A stretch of DNA of 64,000 nt from Clostridiaceae bacterium UBA6110 (lineage in GTDB: Bacteria > Bacillota > Clostridia > Clostridiales > Clostridiaceae): positions 46,618 to 110,617 of the forward strand of contig DIWI01000056.1 in assembly GCA_002428415.1 (NCBI GenBank). The letters are read 5' to 3'. The notes beneath the pieces are model-generated. The model did no database searches and was not told the origin of the DNA. It saw only the letters and a program-made list of their open reading frames with translations. Position numbers and translations under genes: made by a program. Shown piece by piece: positions 43,153-52,151 of the stretch. Within the stretch, counting starts at the first letter, position 1. Every line of letters starts with the position of its first letter.

Positions 43153-44772
43153 ATGGGTGAAGCTGAAGACAGGAAGAGGAACAAGAGGTTCAGGGAAATC
43201 GTAAGGGTCCTTGGGACCTATGGGTTCGGGCATGTCATCAACACGAAGTTCAGGGCTGAAAAGGTGAAGAAGGACCCTGAGAACCTAAGGCTGGTCTTCG
43301 AGGAGTTAGGGCCGACCTTTATTAAAATCGGCCAGATTTTATCCACAAGGCCTGATATTTTACCCCCGGAATATATAACCGAGTTGTCAAAGCTTCAGGA
43401 TTCTGCTCCCTCATTCTCCTTCGACACAGTCAGGGAAATCATTGAAGCAGATCTGGGAAAAGACATAAATCAGCTCTTTTCATCAATTGACAAGGATCCT
43501 GTTGCATGTGCATCCGTGGCTCAGGTACACAATGCGGTACTTGTTGACGGTATTCCGGTAATCGTAAAGGTCCAGAGGCCTGATATAGAAAACAAGCTGC
43601 TTGAGGATATGGACATTCTGATAGGAATAGTGAAAAAGGCACCTGATACCCTTAAGGATGTTCTTCTCGATCCTGTGGAAGCACTTGAGGAAATCAAGGA
43701 GACCACGAAAATTGAGCTTGATTTCAGAAATGAAGTATCCTTCATGGTCAGATTCATGAATGACAATAAGGATGTCGCATGCATCAGCGTCCCAAAGCCG
43801 ATAGAAGGAATGTCTACAAAGCGTGTCTCAGTTCAGGAACGCATAGAGGGAATAAAAATAAGCAACAAGGCTGCGCTTATCAAGGAAGGCTATGAACCGA
43901 ATGAGATTGGCAGAAAGCTGATATTGTCGTTCCTTTACCAGGTCTTCAACAACGGCTTTTTCCATGGCGATCCTCATCCCGGCAATCTAATCATAAGCGG
44001 GAGGAAGATTTTCTATATCGATTTTGGGATCATGGGTGTTCTCGACTCTACATCAAGGAGGGCATTCAACGACCTGCTAAGGTCACTTGTATCCGAAGAT
44101 ATAACACAGATAGTCAACCTGATCCTGATCCTTGGAATACAGAAGGGACCTGTGGACAGGAACAGGCTTCATGACGACATTGAGAAGATAGTCCATAACT
44201 ACGCCCATTCAAGCCTCAGGAATTTCCAGGTCTCATACCTTTTCAAGGACCTGTTTGAAGCGGCCAGGAAAAACAACCTTAAGCTCCCCAGGGAGTTCAC
44301 CATACTTCTCAAGTCACTGCTGATACTTGAAGGTGTGCTGTCTGACCTTTCACCTGATATCAGCATCATGGAAATCGCAAGCGCATATATCAAGGACATG
44401 ACAGCTGAAAAACTCCTTCCTGATATCAGCCTTGATCTTCTGATGATCAAGGGAATGAATTTCATGATTGACTCGGTTGGAATTCCATCGCAGGTATCTA
44501 CCATACTGGACAACTATATCAGCGGAAGAGGAAAGATACGAATGGACATCACTAACCTGGATGAGAAATGGGTTGATTTCAACAAGATGGTAAACAGGAT
44601 GGTTTTCGCCCTCATAACAGCTGCAATCATAATAGCTTCAGCGCTCATCATAAGGGTCGGTGCAGATTCCGCAGTCAGAGGAGTATCCATCGTGGGCATA
44701 CTGGGATTTTTCCTTGCCGGTCTCCTGGGACTGTGGCTTCTTCTCTCAATACTCAAGTCTGGAAACATCTGA
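43153..44772 (+). CDS. AarF/ABC1/UbiB family atypical kinase
   Basis: A 539-aa protein. KxGQ motif TFIKIGQILSTRPD, A-rich loop CASVAQVHNA, VKVQRPD lysine, catalytic HGDPHPGN and DFG-like YIDFGIMG give a complete UbiB-type kinase core (about residues 45-400). Two membrane helices close the C-terminus (about 485-535). In aerobes it promotes ubiquinone synthesis; in anaerobic Clostridia no ubiquinone is made, so a lipid- or prenyl-related role is more likely. Its terminator stem overlaps the stop. Cotranscribed with the phasin-like gene. ATG after AAGGAGCGAGTC. Confidence 0.92.
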   Translation: MGEAEDRKRNKRFREIVRVLGTYGFGHVINTKFRAEKVKKDPENLRLVFEELGPTFIKIGQILSTRPDILPPEYITELSKLQDSAPSFSFDTVREIIEADLGKDINQLFSSIDKDPVACASVAQVHNAVLVDGIPVIVKVQRPDIENKLLEDMDILIGIVKKAPDTLKDVLLDPVEALEEIKETTKIELDFRNEVSFMVRFMNDNKDVACISVPKPIEGMSTKRVSVQERIEGIKISNKAALIKEGYEPNEIGRKLILSFLYQVFNNGFFHGDPHPGNLIISGRKIFYIDFGIMGVLDSTSRRAFNDLLRSLVSEDITQIVNLILILGIQKGPVDRNRLHDDIEKIVHNYAHSSLRNFQVSYLFKDLFEAARKNNLKLPREFTILLKSLLILEGVLSDLSPDISIMEIASAYIKDMTAEKLLPDISLDLLMIKGMNFMIDSVGIPSQVSTILDNYISGRGKIRMDITNLDEKWVDFNKMVNRMVFALITAAIIIASALIIRVGADSAVRGVSIVGILGFFLAGLLGLWLLLSILKSGNI

Positions 44773-44802
44773 TTACATTGCGGGGATCAGATGTTTCTTT
44801 AG
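44762..44802 (+). terminator. Terminator overlapping the ubiB stop
   Basis: GAAACATCTGAT (44762-44773) pairs perfectly with ATCAGATGTTTC (44786-44797); the stop codon is within the left arm. A TTTAGTTTC tail follows. Confidence 0.75.
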
Positions 44803-44884
44803 TTTCATTTACATTGATTTGCAGCTCAAATTAAAATAGAATTATGCTGTTGGAATTAATGAGAATCACTGAGGAGTATTACTG

Positions 44885-45247
44885 ATGAACAATATGGAGC
44901 TTAAAGCCAGAGTCGACAAGGCAATGGCTGATATCATAGGCGCAAAGGGCTTTGCTGCACCGGTCGACATACTTATAGAGATTGAAATCCTGAGCAGAAA
45001 AGACTATGACGACTGGCGGTCAGGAAGGATACCCTATCTGGAACGTGTATGCAGGACAAACCTCAGCAAGCTTTCACTTACGATGCACGAAATAAGGTCA
45101 TATGCTGACAAGAACGGACTGAAGCCCTCCTGGACAGCTTACATGCATAAGGGGAAACCCCTGAGATTCAGCAAATCCTCTGATGAGAAAATTGAAAGAA
45201 GCTATTCTACGCATTATGTGCTCAAGAAGAAACAGGAGCAGACATGA
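44885..45247 (+). CDS. Uncharacterised small basic protein
   Basis: A 120-aa protein of unknown family. It is helical and basic, with the compact core YDDWRSGRIPYLERVCRTNL and the end SYSTHYVLKK. It lacks membrane segments and cysteines other than one. The ATG follows GAGGAGTATTACTG. The stop overlaps the start of the MBL-fold gene by four bases (ATGA), so the two are translated together. A nucleic-acid role is possible from its charge, but this is a guess. Confidence 0.7.
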   Translation: MNNMELKARVDKAMADIIGAKGFAAPVDILIEIEILSRKDYDDWRSGRIPYLERVCRTNLSKLSLTMHEIRSYADKNGLKPSWTAYMHKGKPLRFSKSSDEKIERSYSTHYVLKKKQEQT

Positions 45248-46032
45248 AGGCATCAGGTAATAGAGAACCAATACGGGTTACGCTGCTCGCCAATTCAGGT
45301 ATAATTTTGGAATACAATGGTACCAAGCTCCTCATAGATGGAACTCCAGGAGAAATACATGGCTATTTCAGCGGATTATCGGAGGAGGTCCGCAAGGATC
45401 TTCTTGAAGGCAAAAAACCGCTATTCAGGGACATAGACATTCTGATGTATACGCATTGCCATCACGACCACTTCTCGCCTGAAGTTACAGGAGCATTGGT
45501 AGAAGGTCAAAGGACAAGGTGCCTGATGATGCCTGACAGGGACAGCAGGCCATTTGCCCAATTAAGGGAGTCAGCAATTCTTAACGAAACCAGATTGTGG
45601 CTTCTTGACATACCTTTGGGAAAAATAGAATGCTACGAGCTTGATGGAATAAAAATCAAAGCCTTCAGAACCATGCACGCCGGCGAAATGTACAGGGAAA
45701 CGGAGCATTACTGCTATCTGATTGAACTAGGTGACAAAGTAATACTCATAACCGGAGATTCCGATTACGATCCGGATTATTTCAAGACAATTCTTTCAGG
45801 AATTCGGATTCATGCCGCTTTCATCAATCCGCTCTTTCTCAACAGGCGCGAAGGAAGAATGGCACTCACAGAATCCATTAAGCCAGCCAAGGTAGTGGTG
45901 TGTCATATACCCTTTGAAGGCACACCCGGGACGAACCTCAGGAAGATTGCAGCAAGGGATGCTGTGAAGCATAAGGAAATATTGCCTGAAATAATCTTGC
46001 TCCAGGATGAGCTGCAAGAGCTTGTCCTATAG
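45244..46032 (+). CDS. Metallo-beta-lactamase-fold hydrolase
   Basis: A 262-aa protein of the UlaG/ComA-like MBL group. The metal site is HCHHDH (H71, H73, D75, H76), followed by TMHAGEM and a distal GDSDYD aspartate. TLLANSGIILEYNGTKLLID is the usual N-terminal beta hairpin. No signal peptide. Substrate unknown, perhaps a phosphoester or lactone. ATGA overlap couples it to the basic protein upstream. Confidence 0.88.
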   Translation: MKASGNREPIRVTLLANSGIILEYNGTKLLIDGTPGEIHGYFSGLSEEVRKDLLEGKKPLFRDIDILMYTHCHHDHFSPEVTGALVEGQRTRCLMMPDRDSRPFAQLRESAILNETRLWLLDIPLGKIECYELDGIKIKAFRTMHAGEMYRETEHYCYLIELGDKVILITGDSDYDPDYFKTILSGIRIHAAFINPLFLNRREGRMALTESIKPAKVVVCHIPFEGTPGTNLRKIAARDAVKHKEILPEIILLQDELQELVL

Positions 46033-46040
46033 CCAGAAGC

Positions 46041-46078
46041 AAGGGCTCGCCATAATGATCAATGGCGAGCCCTTAATA
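46041..46078. terminator. Terminator between MBL and AOR genes
   Basis: AAGGGCTCGCCAT (46041-46053) pairs with ATGGCGAGCCCTT (46062-46074), followed by AATATTCT. It serves the plus-strand pair and possibly the convergent AOR operon. Confidence 0.85.
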
Positions 46079-46126
46079 TTCTCTAAATATCAGACTTTAT
46101 TACTGACCTTAAGCCTTAAGATGAGC

Positions 46127-47986
46127 TTATCTGTAAACTTGCTTTCCAATATCCTCCATATCCAGCTCCAGATATTTCTCGATGACCGGAACCGCAAGCT
46201 CCTTGTCAAACGAGCAGGCCTCATAGAATCTGTCGAGAGCTGTATCCACATCAGCTGTTCTCCCCTTTGGCGGACCTCCTGATGCAGGTTCTGTCATGAA
46301 CCTCTTAGGCAGTCTGTCATCCTTTCTCCTGAAGCCGCGCTCATAGTTCAAGGCTCTCTCGAGGGCAATTACTCTCTCAGCTGTTCTAAGAAGCTCAGCC
46401 TTGTCTATTTCAGACCCGGTCACAGCAGACAATATCTCAGCCAGTGTGGTTGCGGTCATCTCTGTGTTGATCACGTTGAAATCGCATATCCCAGCCAGGT
46501 TTGTAACCACGAACATCTCCTTGACTGCCTTGAGCCAGGACTTGTCCTCTGTATCACTGAAGGGGTCCTTTGGCTCAGTCACTCCGATATCTGTGTAAAG
46601 ATATCCGAATGCATCGATGGTAGCTGAATATGGCCTCATATGGCAGGCTCCGCGTTCGCTGGTTCCAAAGGCTATAGTCATCGATGAGGAGCCTCTGGGG
46701 TCTGTAGCTGAGATCTCCATCCCCTTTACAGCCATGACATAATCCATCGAATTTCTGCCGATCTTTAACGCAGCCGCATATGAACCGTCTGCGAAAAGGT
46801 CTCCGCAGCCTTCCCTAAGTCCCATTTTCCTAATCATCTCAACCATGGCAGGACCGTTTCCGAAATTCATTTCAAGTCCATCAGTATCATCCTTTGTGAT
46901 GATGCCCTTTTCGTACCACTCCATTATGGCACTTATCGTAGCTCCTCCTGAAATTGTATCGAAGCCATAGAGTGTCGTGTAGTAGCCGGCCATGCATATG
47001 CTTTCATAGTCATCTACTCCGCATCTGGGTCCGAATGCCGCAAGGCTTTCGTACTCTATCTCCCCTATCTCAACATCCCCCATAGTCACATATTTATGGC
47101 AGCCAAGCTGGCACGCATAGCATGCCCTTCTTCTTACATCATATTTGTCAGTATCGTTCCAAAGCATGTGAGGCAGGACGTTAGCAATTTTTTCGAACTG
47201 GTTCTGCAGCATGTTCCTTGTAGGAAGCAATCCGAAGTCATTGGATCCGCCTACCCATGCCGGTGTTCCATACCCATGTACAGGGCCCCAGGTATAAGCT
47301 TCTTCACGAAGCTCCCGGTTAGCCTTCCTGTATGCCTTCATGAACGCATCCTTGTCTGCAACCTCCACACTGCCTGAACCTCTAACAGCCACTGCCTTCA
47401 GGTTCTTTGAGCCCATGACCGCCCCGGCTCCGCCTCTTCCGGCAAAGCAGTCGTCGCTGAAGATGCACGCTAGGCTTGACAGCTTCTCACCTGACTGCCC
47501 TATGCAGGATACCTTGAAGTCCTTGCCATGCTTCTTGAGGATTGCCTCAGTAGTCTCTCTTGTGTCCATTCCCCACAATTGCGATGCATCCTTCAGCTCC
47601 ACCTTATTGTCATCTATAAGAAGGTAGACCGGCTTTTCCGACTTGCCTTTGAATGCAATGCTGTCATAGCCTGCGAACTTCAGCTCAGCACCGAAATGAC
47701 TGCCCATGTTCGAAGCGCCTATCGTATTGGTCAATGGCGAAAAGAAGCATACGCTGGTCCTTGATGCGGATGGTGTTGGCGTACCAGTAAGCGGCCCCGT
47801 ATTGAAGCTCAGTATGTTTTCCGGAGAAAGCGGCTCAGCGTCATGCGGTGCTTCCGCCCATAGCAGAGCGATACCGTAGCCTTCTCCGCCAAGGTATTTC
47901 CTTAGATATTCCTTGTTCAGGGCTTCCCTGACGACAGTTCCTGAAGTCAGGTCAACCTTTACAACACAGTCCCTGTAACCTTTCAT
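46127..47986 (-). CDS. aor: Aldehyde:ferredoxin oxidoreductase (tungstopterin enzyme)
   Basis: A 619-aa member of the AOR family, which oxidises aldehydes to acids (or the reverse) with ferredoxin, using a bis-pterin tungsten cofactor. The 4Fe-4S cluster ligands are C289, C292, C296 (CYACQLGC) and C501 (GICDFN), matching positions known from Pyrococcus furiosus AOR. GPLTGTPTPSASR and FAGRGGAGAVMGSK are pterin-binding segments. ATG 47986 has GGAGGTGCGGC upstream. Behind it stand a ferredoxin subunit and a MoaD-like protein, one operon with a cofactor-type riboswitch. Role: probably detoxification or reduction of amino-acid-derived acids. Confidence 0.95.
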   Translation of the reverse strand: MKGYRDCVVKVDLTSGTVVREALNKEYLRKYLGGEGYGIALLWAEAPHDAEPLSPENILSFNTGPLTGTPTPSASRTSVCFFSPLTNTIGASNMGSHFGAELKFAGYDSIAFKGKSEKPVYLLIDDNKVELKDASQLWGMDTRETTEAILKKHGKDFKVSCIGQSGEKLSSLACIFSDDCFAGRGGAGAVMGSKNLKAVAVRGSGSVEVADKDAFMKAYRKANRELREEAYTWGPVHGYGTPAWVGGSNDFGLLPTRNMLQNQFEKIANVLPHMLWNDTDKYDVRRRACYACQLGCHKYVTMGDVEIGEIEYESLAAFGPRCGVDDYESICMAGYYTTLYGFDTISGGATISAIMEWYEKGIITKDDTDGLEMNFGNGPAMVEMIRKMGLREGCGDLFADGSYAAALKIGRNSMDYVMAVKGMEISATDPRGSSSMTIAFGTSERGACHMRPYSATIDAFGYLYTDIGVTEPKDPFSDTEDKSWLKAVKEMFVVTNLAGICDFNVINTEMTATTLAEILSAVTGSEIDKAELLRTAERVIALERALNYERGFRRKDDRLPKRFMTEPASGGPPKGRTADVDTALDRFYEACSFDKELAVPVIEKYLELDMEDIGKQVYR

Positions 47987-47996
47987 GCCGCACCTC

Positions 47997-48410
47997 CTAC
48001 CATGACAGGGCTTGTCTCGGACATGCACTTACGCATTCCGGCAAGCCGCCGCAAAGATTGCACTTATGTGGTACCAACTCCCCTGTAACCTCTGACATTA
48101 TGATGGCATCATAGGGGCATGCCGCTGCGCAGGCACCGCAGCCAATGCAGCCTTCTCCTAATTCAACCGCACCAGAATATGCATTCCTTGCCATTGCACC
48201 CGTTGGACAGGCATAGACGCATGGCATGTCGAAGCATTGCTGACAGACAACCAGTTCAAAGGTACCGAGCTTCTCCTTTTCCTTGACCTTAATACCTGTG
48301 GCCGATGGGGCTACGAATCCCTGATGGACCAGTGAGCAGACAGCCTCGCAGCTTCGGCATCCCTGGCATACATCCGGATTTGTCCTGAGTTTGATAACAC
48401 CTGGTTTCAA
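47997..48410 (-). CDS. Four-cluster ferredoxin-type subunit (AOR partner)
   Basis: A 137-aa iron-sulfur protein with 16 cysteines in four groups: CQGCRSCEAVC, CQQCFDMPCVYACP, CIGCGACAAACP and CNLCGGLPECVSACP. This is the DmsB/HycB-like arrangement holding four 4Fe-4S clusters, an electron-transfer partner for AOR. I choose TTG 48410 because AGGAGG stands eight bases before it; the in-frame GTG 48419 overlaps the ribosome site. It sits 10 bases before aor and 27 bases after the moaD-like gene, so the three are one operon. Confidence 0.9.
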   Translation of the reverse strand: MKPGVIKLRTNPDVCQGCRSCEAVCSLVHQGFVAPSATGIKVKEKEKLGTFELVVCQQCFDMPCVYACPTGAMARNAYSGAVELGEGCIGCGACAAACPYDAIIMSEVTGELVPHKCNLCGGLPECVSACPRQALSW

Positions 48411-48437
48411 ATCATACACCTCCTGTTTTATGATATG

Positions 48438-48668
48438 TTAGCCTCCCCCGCCTACCGGGAAGTACAATATCTCATCGCCATCCTTCAAAACATGCTTCCT
48501 GTCTTTCAGTACTCCATTGACGCTGATGCGGACCCAATCACCGCTGACCGGAATTCCAAGCGTCATGAATACTTCTCCCGTTGTAGCTCCCTCACCGATT
48601 TCTATGACTATTCTTTTATAACCCGCTGCAGATGCGAGCAATCCTGACAGCCTTATTGTTACATCCAA
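48438..48668 (-). CDS. MoaD/ThiS-family sulfur carrier
   Basis: A 76-aa ubiquitin-like protein ending in VGGGG, with the two terminal glycines that are adenylated and thiocarboxylated to donate sulfur to molybdopterin (tungstopterin). VNGVLKDRKHVLKDGDEI is the family core. Start TTG 48668 with GGAGGTGAGCTGA. It opens the operon with the ferredoxin and AOR genes, so it probably serves the W-pterin of AOR. Confidence 0.9.
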   Translation of the reverse strand: MDVTIRLSGLLASAAGYKRIVIEIGEGATTGEVFMTLGIPVSGDWVRISVNGVLKDRKHVLKDGDEILYFPVGGGG

Positions 48669-48688
48669 TCAGCTCACCTCCGAAATGC

Positions 48689-48830
48689 AAAAAAGGACCC
48701 ACAACAACCAAAAAGTCGTCATGGCTCCTTTTCAAGAAGGAAGGCGGGGGATCGCTCCCTTTGCCCTGTCGGTCGGCACGGCCGCGTGGGTCCTGCGGAC
48801 TCGGAGCATGAATTTCCATGTTTTACTAGC
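48689..48830 (-). ncRNA. Structured leader, probable Moco/Tuco (molybdenum/tungsten cofactor) riboswitch
   Basis: A GC-rich island just upstream of the moaD-like/AOR operon, read on the minus strand. Outer helix GGACCCAC (48793-48786) pairs with GTGGGTCC (48702-48695) and is directly followed by six T, so the closing helix is also a terminator. Inside are CTCCGAG, GTGCCGAC, CAGGGCAAAGGGAG, CCGCCTTCCTT/AAGGAGCC and ATGACGAC/GTTGTT hairpins. These short conserved-looking segments and the pterin-enzyme context fit the Moco RNA motif (RF01055), probably the tungsten-cofactor version. The class is from memory, not from a covariance search. A TTGACT-17-TTTATT promoter lies at 48907-48879. Confidence 0.75.
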
Positions 48831-48914
48831 ATTGCTCTTACAGAACTGAAATTCAATCTATACATTTCTCAATTCCAGAATAAAGCCTGTATCTGGTATA
48901 AAGTCAATATGCAC

Positions 48915-49748
48915 TTATTTGAATGCTACAGGTATCTGAAGCCTCAGGAACATCTCCCTTCCGCCTTTTTCAAGCACGGGCAGCTCAGATAGAACCTCAC
49001 AGATATAATCTCCGACTATCAGATAGCCATTTTCCTCGATTGAGTCAAGCAGCCTGTTTGCATATTCCTCTTCCTTATCAAAGGCATCGCAGTATATGCA
49101 AAGATAGTTTTTAGCAGGTATTTCGGTTATGTGCTGCTTGTCTATGAATTCACTGTCGACAAATACAAAAACCTCGGTTGAGATGAATTTCCTTTGAATG
49201 AGGTTTTCCTTTCTGAGGATTGTTCCTGCATTGCTGAAATATACCTGAGGAAGCTTGTTCGCAATTATGCTGTTCTTGAGCTCCCTGAGGATCTTCTCGT
49301 ATATCTCGATACCTGACCCATAGAAGTTGATCCTTGAATCGATGCAGTATATCTGCCTGCTTTCAATGTGTTCAAGAATGACCGTTCCATCAGGCGGCGC
49401 CGACTCATACCTGTGTATGTTGCTGATTGCACGCTCAATTGCTCTCCTCTGGCATTGCAGGTCTCTGATTTCATCATCGATCTGAGCATTTTTCCTTATA
49501 AGAAGCTTTCCTATTGCTGAAATGTCCTTACCTGACAGATGTTCCCTTACATCACAAAGGCTCATGCCCATTGACTTCAGATATTGTATCATGTCCAGCC
49601 TTGCACTCTGCCTTATGTCATAGTACCTGTAGCTATTCTCTTCATCCCTTGCGCAGGGCGACAGGATTCCAAGCCTGTCGTATAGCCTGAGTGTCTGTTC
49701 TGATACATGGTTTATCTTCGCCATTTCCCCTATCTTCAACAGTTCCAT
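48915..49748 (-). CDS. MerR-family transcriptional regulator with effector domain
   Basis: A 277-aa protein. Residues 1-70 are a MerR winged helix (LKIGEMAKINHVSEQTLRLYDRLGIL; YRYYDIRQSARLDMIQYLKSMG), residues about 72-112 a dimerisation coiled coil, and about 120-277 a GyrI/BmrR-like effector-binding domain. It should bind a small amphipathic compound and activate a target promoter. It stands between the AOR unit and a transporter gene and might control the transporter. No cysteines are found that would suggest a metal sensor. Confidence 0.88.
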   Translation of the reverse strand: MELLKIGEMAKINHVSEQTLRLYDRLGILSPCARDEENSYRYYDIRQSARLDMIQYLKSMGMSLCDVREHLSGKDISAIGKLLIRKNAQIDDEIRDLQCQRRAIERAISNIHRYESAPPDGTVILEHIESRQIYCIDSRINFYGSGIEIYEKILRELKNSIIANKLPQVYFSNAGTILRKENLIQRKFISTEVFVFVDSEFIDKQHITEIPAKNYLCIYCDAFDKEEEYANRLLDSIEENGYLIVGDYICEVLSELPVLEKGGREMFLRLQIPVAFK

Positions 49749-49798
49749 AATCTACACCTGCCTCTAAAAACATTATAGCAGATATAGAGTTTGAATAT

Positions 49799-51073
49799 TC
49801 AGAATCCAGATCCCCAGAGATACCATACCGCAAAATATGCGGATGTCACTGCTGCAAGCGTGAACGGAACGCTTATTTTCATGAAGGATCCGGCTGAAAC
49901 ATCAATATCTTCATTTCTCAGAAGTCCTATGGCTGTTATATTTGCAGAAGCGCCTACAGGGGTAAGATTCCCACCAAGCGTAGCTCCGCAAATCAGACCG
50001 AAGTATAGCAAATGCGGTTCCATACCCAGCCTGGAAGCCATCAGTCCAACTACAGGAAGCATGGTCGCAACATATGGAATATTGTCGATGAACGCCGAGA
50101 GGAACACCGATGCCCAAAGTATGATACTGTAAGCAAGGAACACATTATCTCCAGCGAAGCCTGAAATCATTACTGATGCCTGATCTATTATCCCTGCATT
50201 GCTTACACCCTTTATTACTATAAAAAGCGAAGCAAGAAGTACCAAAGTAAAGGCATCTCTGCCTTTTATGAGGCTCCAGGCTAAAGATAAATCCTTTTTC
50301 TTCGCCATGTCCCGAATTATTCCGATAACCATAAATATAATGCATATCATTCCATTGGTAATCGGTGGCTTGTCAGGGAAGAATGAAGCTGCTGACAGAA
50401 GTATGATTACTGCCGCAATCAGAAAGGTTGGCACATAATCCTGAACCTTTGTCAGGGGTCCGCCGATTATCTCCTGGTCATAGTCCCTGAACAGGTAAAG
50501 CATAACCTGAATTGCAAAAAGCATCCCCAGCTGCACCACGAAGAACAGTCCCGGCCTTCCTTCAAACCAGAAGAAATCCAGGAAGTCCATGCCAGCATGG
50601 CCTCCAAGCATTATGGAGGTTGTGTCTCCAACCATGGTCGCAGCACCCTCAAGGTTTGACGCTATCGCAATGGAAACGACAGCCGGAACCGGAGAGATCC
50701 TCAGCTTTTTTGAGACAGATATGGCCACAGGAGCAATCATAAGAACTGTTGCAACATTATCCACGAATGCGGATATTCCTGCAGCAAGCACCGCGAGTAC
50801 AATAATTGCCCACTTAACATCCGGCATCTTCCATATTATAAGGTCGGCAAGCCTTGCCGGCATTCCAGATTCAATGAACAATGGTACGAGTCCCATCATG
50901 CCTCTAATCATGAGGATCACATTCCAGTCAATTGACGGCAGCACATCTCTATATGGAACATATCCAAGCAGCACGAACACGGCAGCAGATAGAAGTGCCA
51001 CCTGAGCTCTAGCTTTAGGCAATACGATTATGAGGAAATATGTAATCATGAGAATTACCAAAGCCTGGTACAT
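49799..51073 (-). CDS. ArsB/NhaD (ion-transporter superfamily) permease
   Basis: A 424-aa polytopic membrane protein with about ten to eleven helices. The IT-superfamily hallmark is the twin helical hairpin with ISAFVDNVATVLMIAPVAI and SAFIDNIPYVATMLPVV, plus ATLGGNLTPVGASANITAIGL. These are typical of ArsB arsenite pumps and NhaD/P proteins. Arsenite, organic acids or sodium are all possible; no ArsR or ArsA is nearby. The transcript may be shared with MerR (49748, 50 bases downstream). Confidence 0.88.
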   Translation of the reverse strand: MYQALVILMITYFLIIVLPKARAQVALLSAAVFVLLGYVPYRDVLPSIDWNVILMIRGMMGLVPLFIESGMPARLADLIIWKMPDVKWAIIVLAVLAAGISAFVDNVATVLMIAPVAISVSKKLRISPVPAVVSIAIASNLEGAATMVGDTTSIMLGGHAGMDFLDFFWFEGRPGLFFVVQLGMLFAIQVMLYLFRDYDQEIIGGPLTKVQDYVPTFLIAAVIILLSAASFFPDKPPITNGMICIIFMVIGIIRDMAKKKDLSLAWSLIKGRDAFTLVLLASLFIVIKGVSNAGIIDQASVMISGFAGDNVFLAYSIILWASVFLSAFIDNIPYVATMLPVVGLMASRLGMEPHLLYFGLICGATLGGNLTPVGASANITAIGLLRNEDIDVSAGSFMKISVPFTLAAVTSAYFAVWYLWGSGF

Positions 51074-51143
51074 ATAACACCTCTCTAACTCGCTTCAGAC
51101 CATATCAAATATTAAAGTCAACCAGGAATCAGTAAGATATGGT

Positions 51144-52151
51144 TCAGATGCGGCCTTCACTCCTGAGCCACTCAATCTCATCCCTGATCGTGTCCCTGAA
51201 AGGACGTATGGAATAACCAAGTTCCATTACTGCCTTTTGACTGCTGAAATTATTGTTCCGAAGAAGATTGTATATGGTGAACCTTGTGAGTATGGTCTTC
51301 TTTCCTATGATGTTGCCGATTGATTCTGACAGAGCAGCGAAGGGCATGGCCAATGAACCAGGAATAATAAGCTTTACTCTCTTCTTTCCACAGCACTCGG
51401 CGATGGTATCAAAAAGCTCCTTAACTGTCACTGTCTTATTGCCCATAATGTAGCCCTCACCCCTGCCGCCTTTTTCGCAGCACGATATTACTCCATCAGC
51501 AAGGTCCCGGACATCTGCGCAATTGAACGATCCTGTAAGTCCGCCAGGTACCCTGCCCTTAGCAAAATTTATGATGTTGCTGGTAACCAGCCCGAATCCG
51601 TAATCATATGGCCCGAATATTCCTGTAGGAAATACGATTGATGCATCGAGATCATTTTCCATTACAGCATCCATGACAATCTGGGATGCCCAGGCTTTGG
51701 ACTTGCCATAATATCCATAAACACTTTCAGGATCAAAGCTATTTACCTCAATAATCCTCTGGTTCCCAGCCAGCTCAGGGATAGCACTGGTCGAGCTTAT
51801 ATATACAAGCTTCCTTACCTTCTTCTTAACGCACTGGTCCACTATGTTCCTGGTTCCAGTTACATTAACCTCATGAACTATTTTGCTGTAGTCAGTTGCA
51901 AGCGATACCATTCCTGCACAGTGGATTACATATGCATCTGTATCAGATGGCAGGTCGAAGAATCTATCCAGCGATTCGATGTTCAGTATATCTCCAGAAA
52001 ATATCTCCGCCTCCTGAGGAATTCTATTCACCGCAAGGTCACTATCCATAACAAGCGCCCGAACCGATTCTCCTGAGGATATTAATGTTCTTATGATATT
52101 ACTGCCAAGATTTCCAGTAGCTCCTGTCAATAGATATAGCTTATCTTTCAA
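51144..52151 (-). CDS. NAD-dependent epimerase/dehydratase (extended SDR)
   Basis: A 335-aa extended short-chain dehydrogenase. Rossmann motif LTGATGNLGSNI at the N-terminus, YISSTSAIPE strand, and the catalytic YGKSK (YxxxK) in VYGYYGKSKAWASQ. The dihydroflavonol-reductase/3-beta-HSD-like branch is the closest visual match; substrate unknown. Two start options: TTG 52151, six to seven bases after AAGGGTGA, and GTG 52160, which would overlap that ribosome site. I prefer TTG 52151. Confidence 0.85.
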   Translation of the reverse strand: MKDKLYLLTGATGNLGSNIIRTLISSGESVRALVMDSDLAVNRIPQEAEIFSGDILNIESLDRFFDLPSDTDAYVIHCAGMVSLATDYSKIVHEVNVTGTRNIVDQCVKKKVRKLVYISSTSAIPELAGNQRIIEVNSFDPESVYGYYGKSKAWASQIVMDAVMENDLDASIVFPTGIFGPYDYGFGLVTSNIINFAKGRVPGGLTGSFNCADVRDLADGVISCCEKGGRGEGYIMGNKTVTVKELFDTIAECCGKKRVKLIIPGSLAMPFAALSESIGNIIGKKTILTRFTIYNLLRNNNFSSQKAVMELGYSIRPFRDTIRDEIEWLRSEGRI

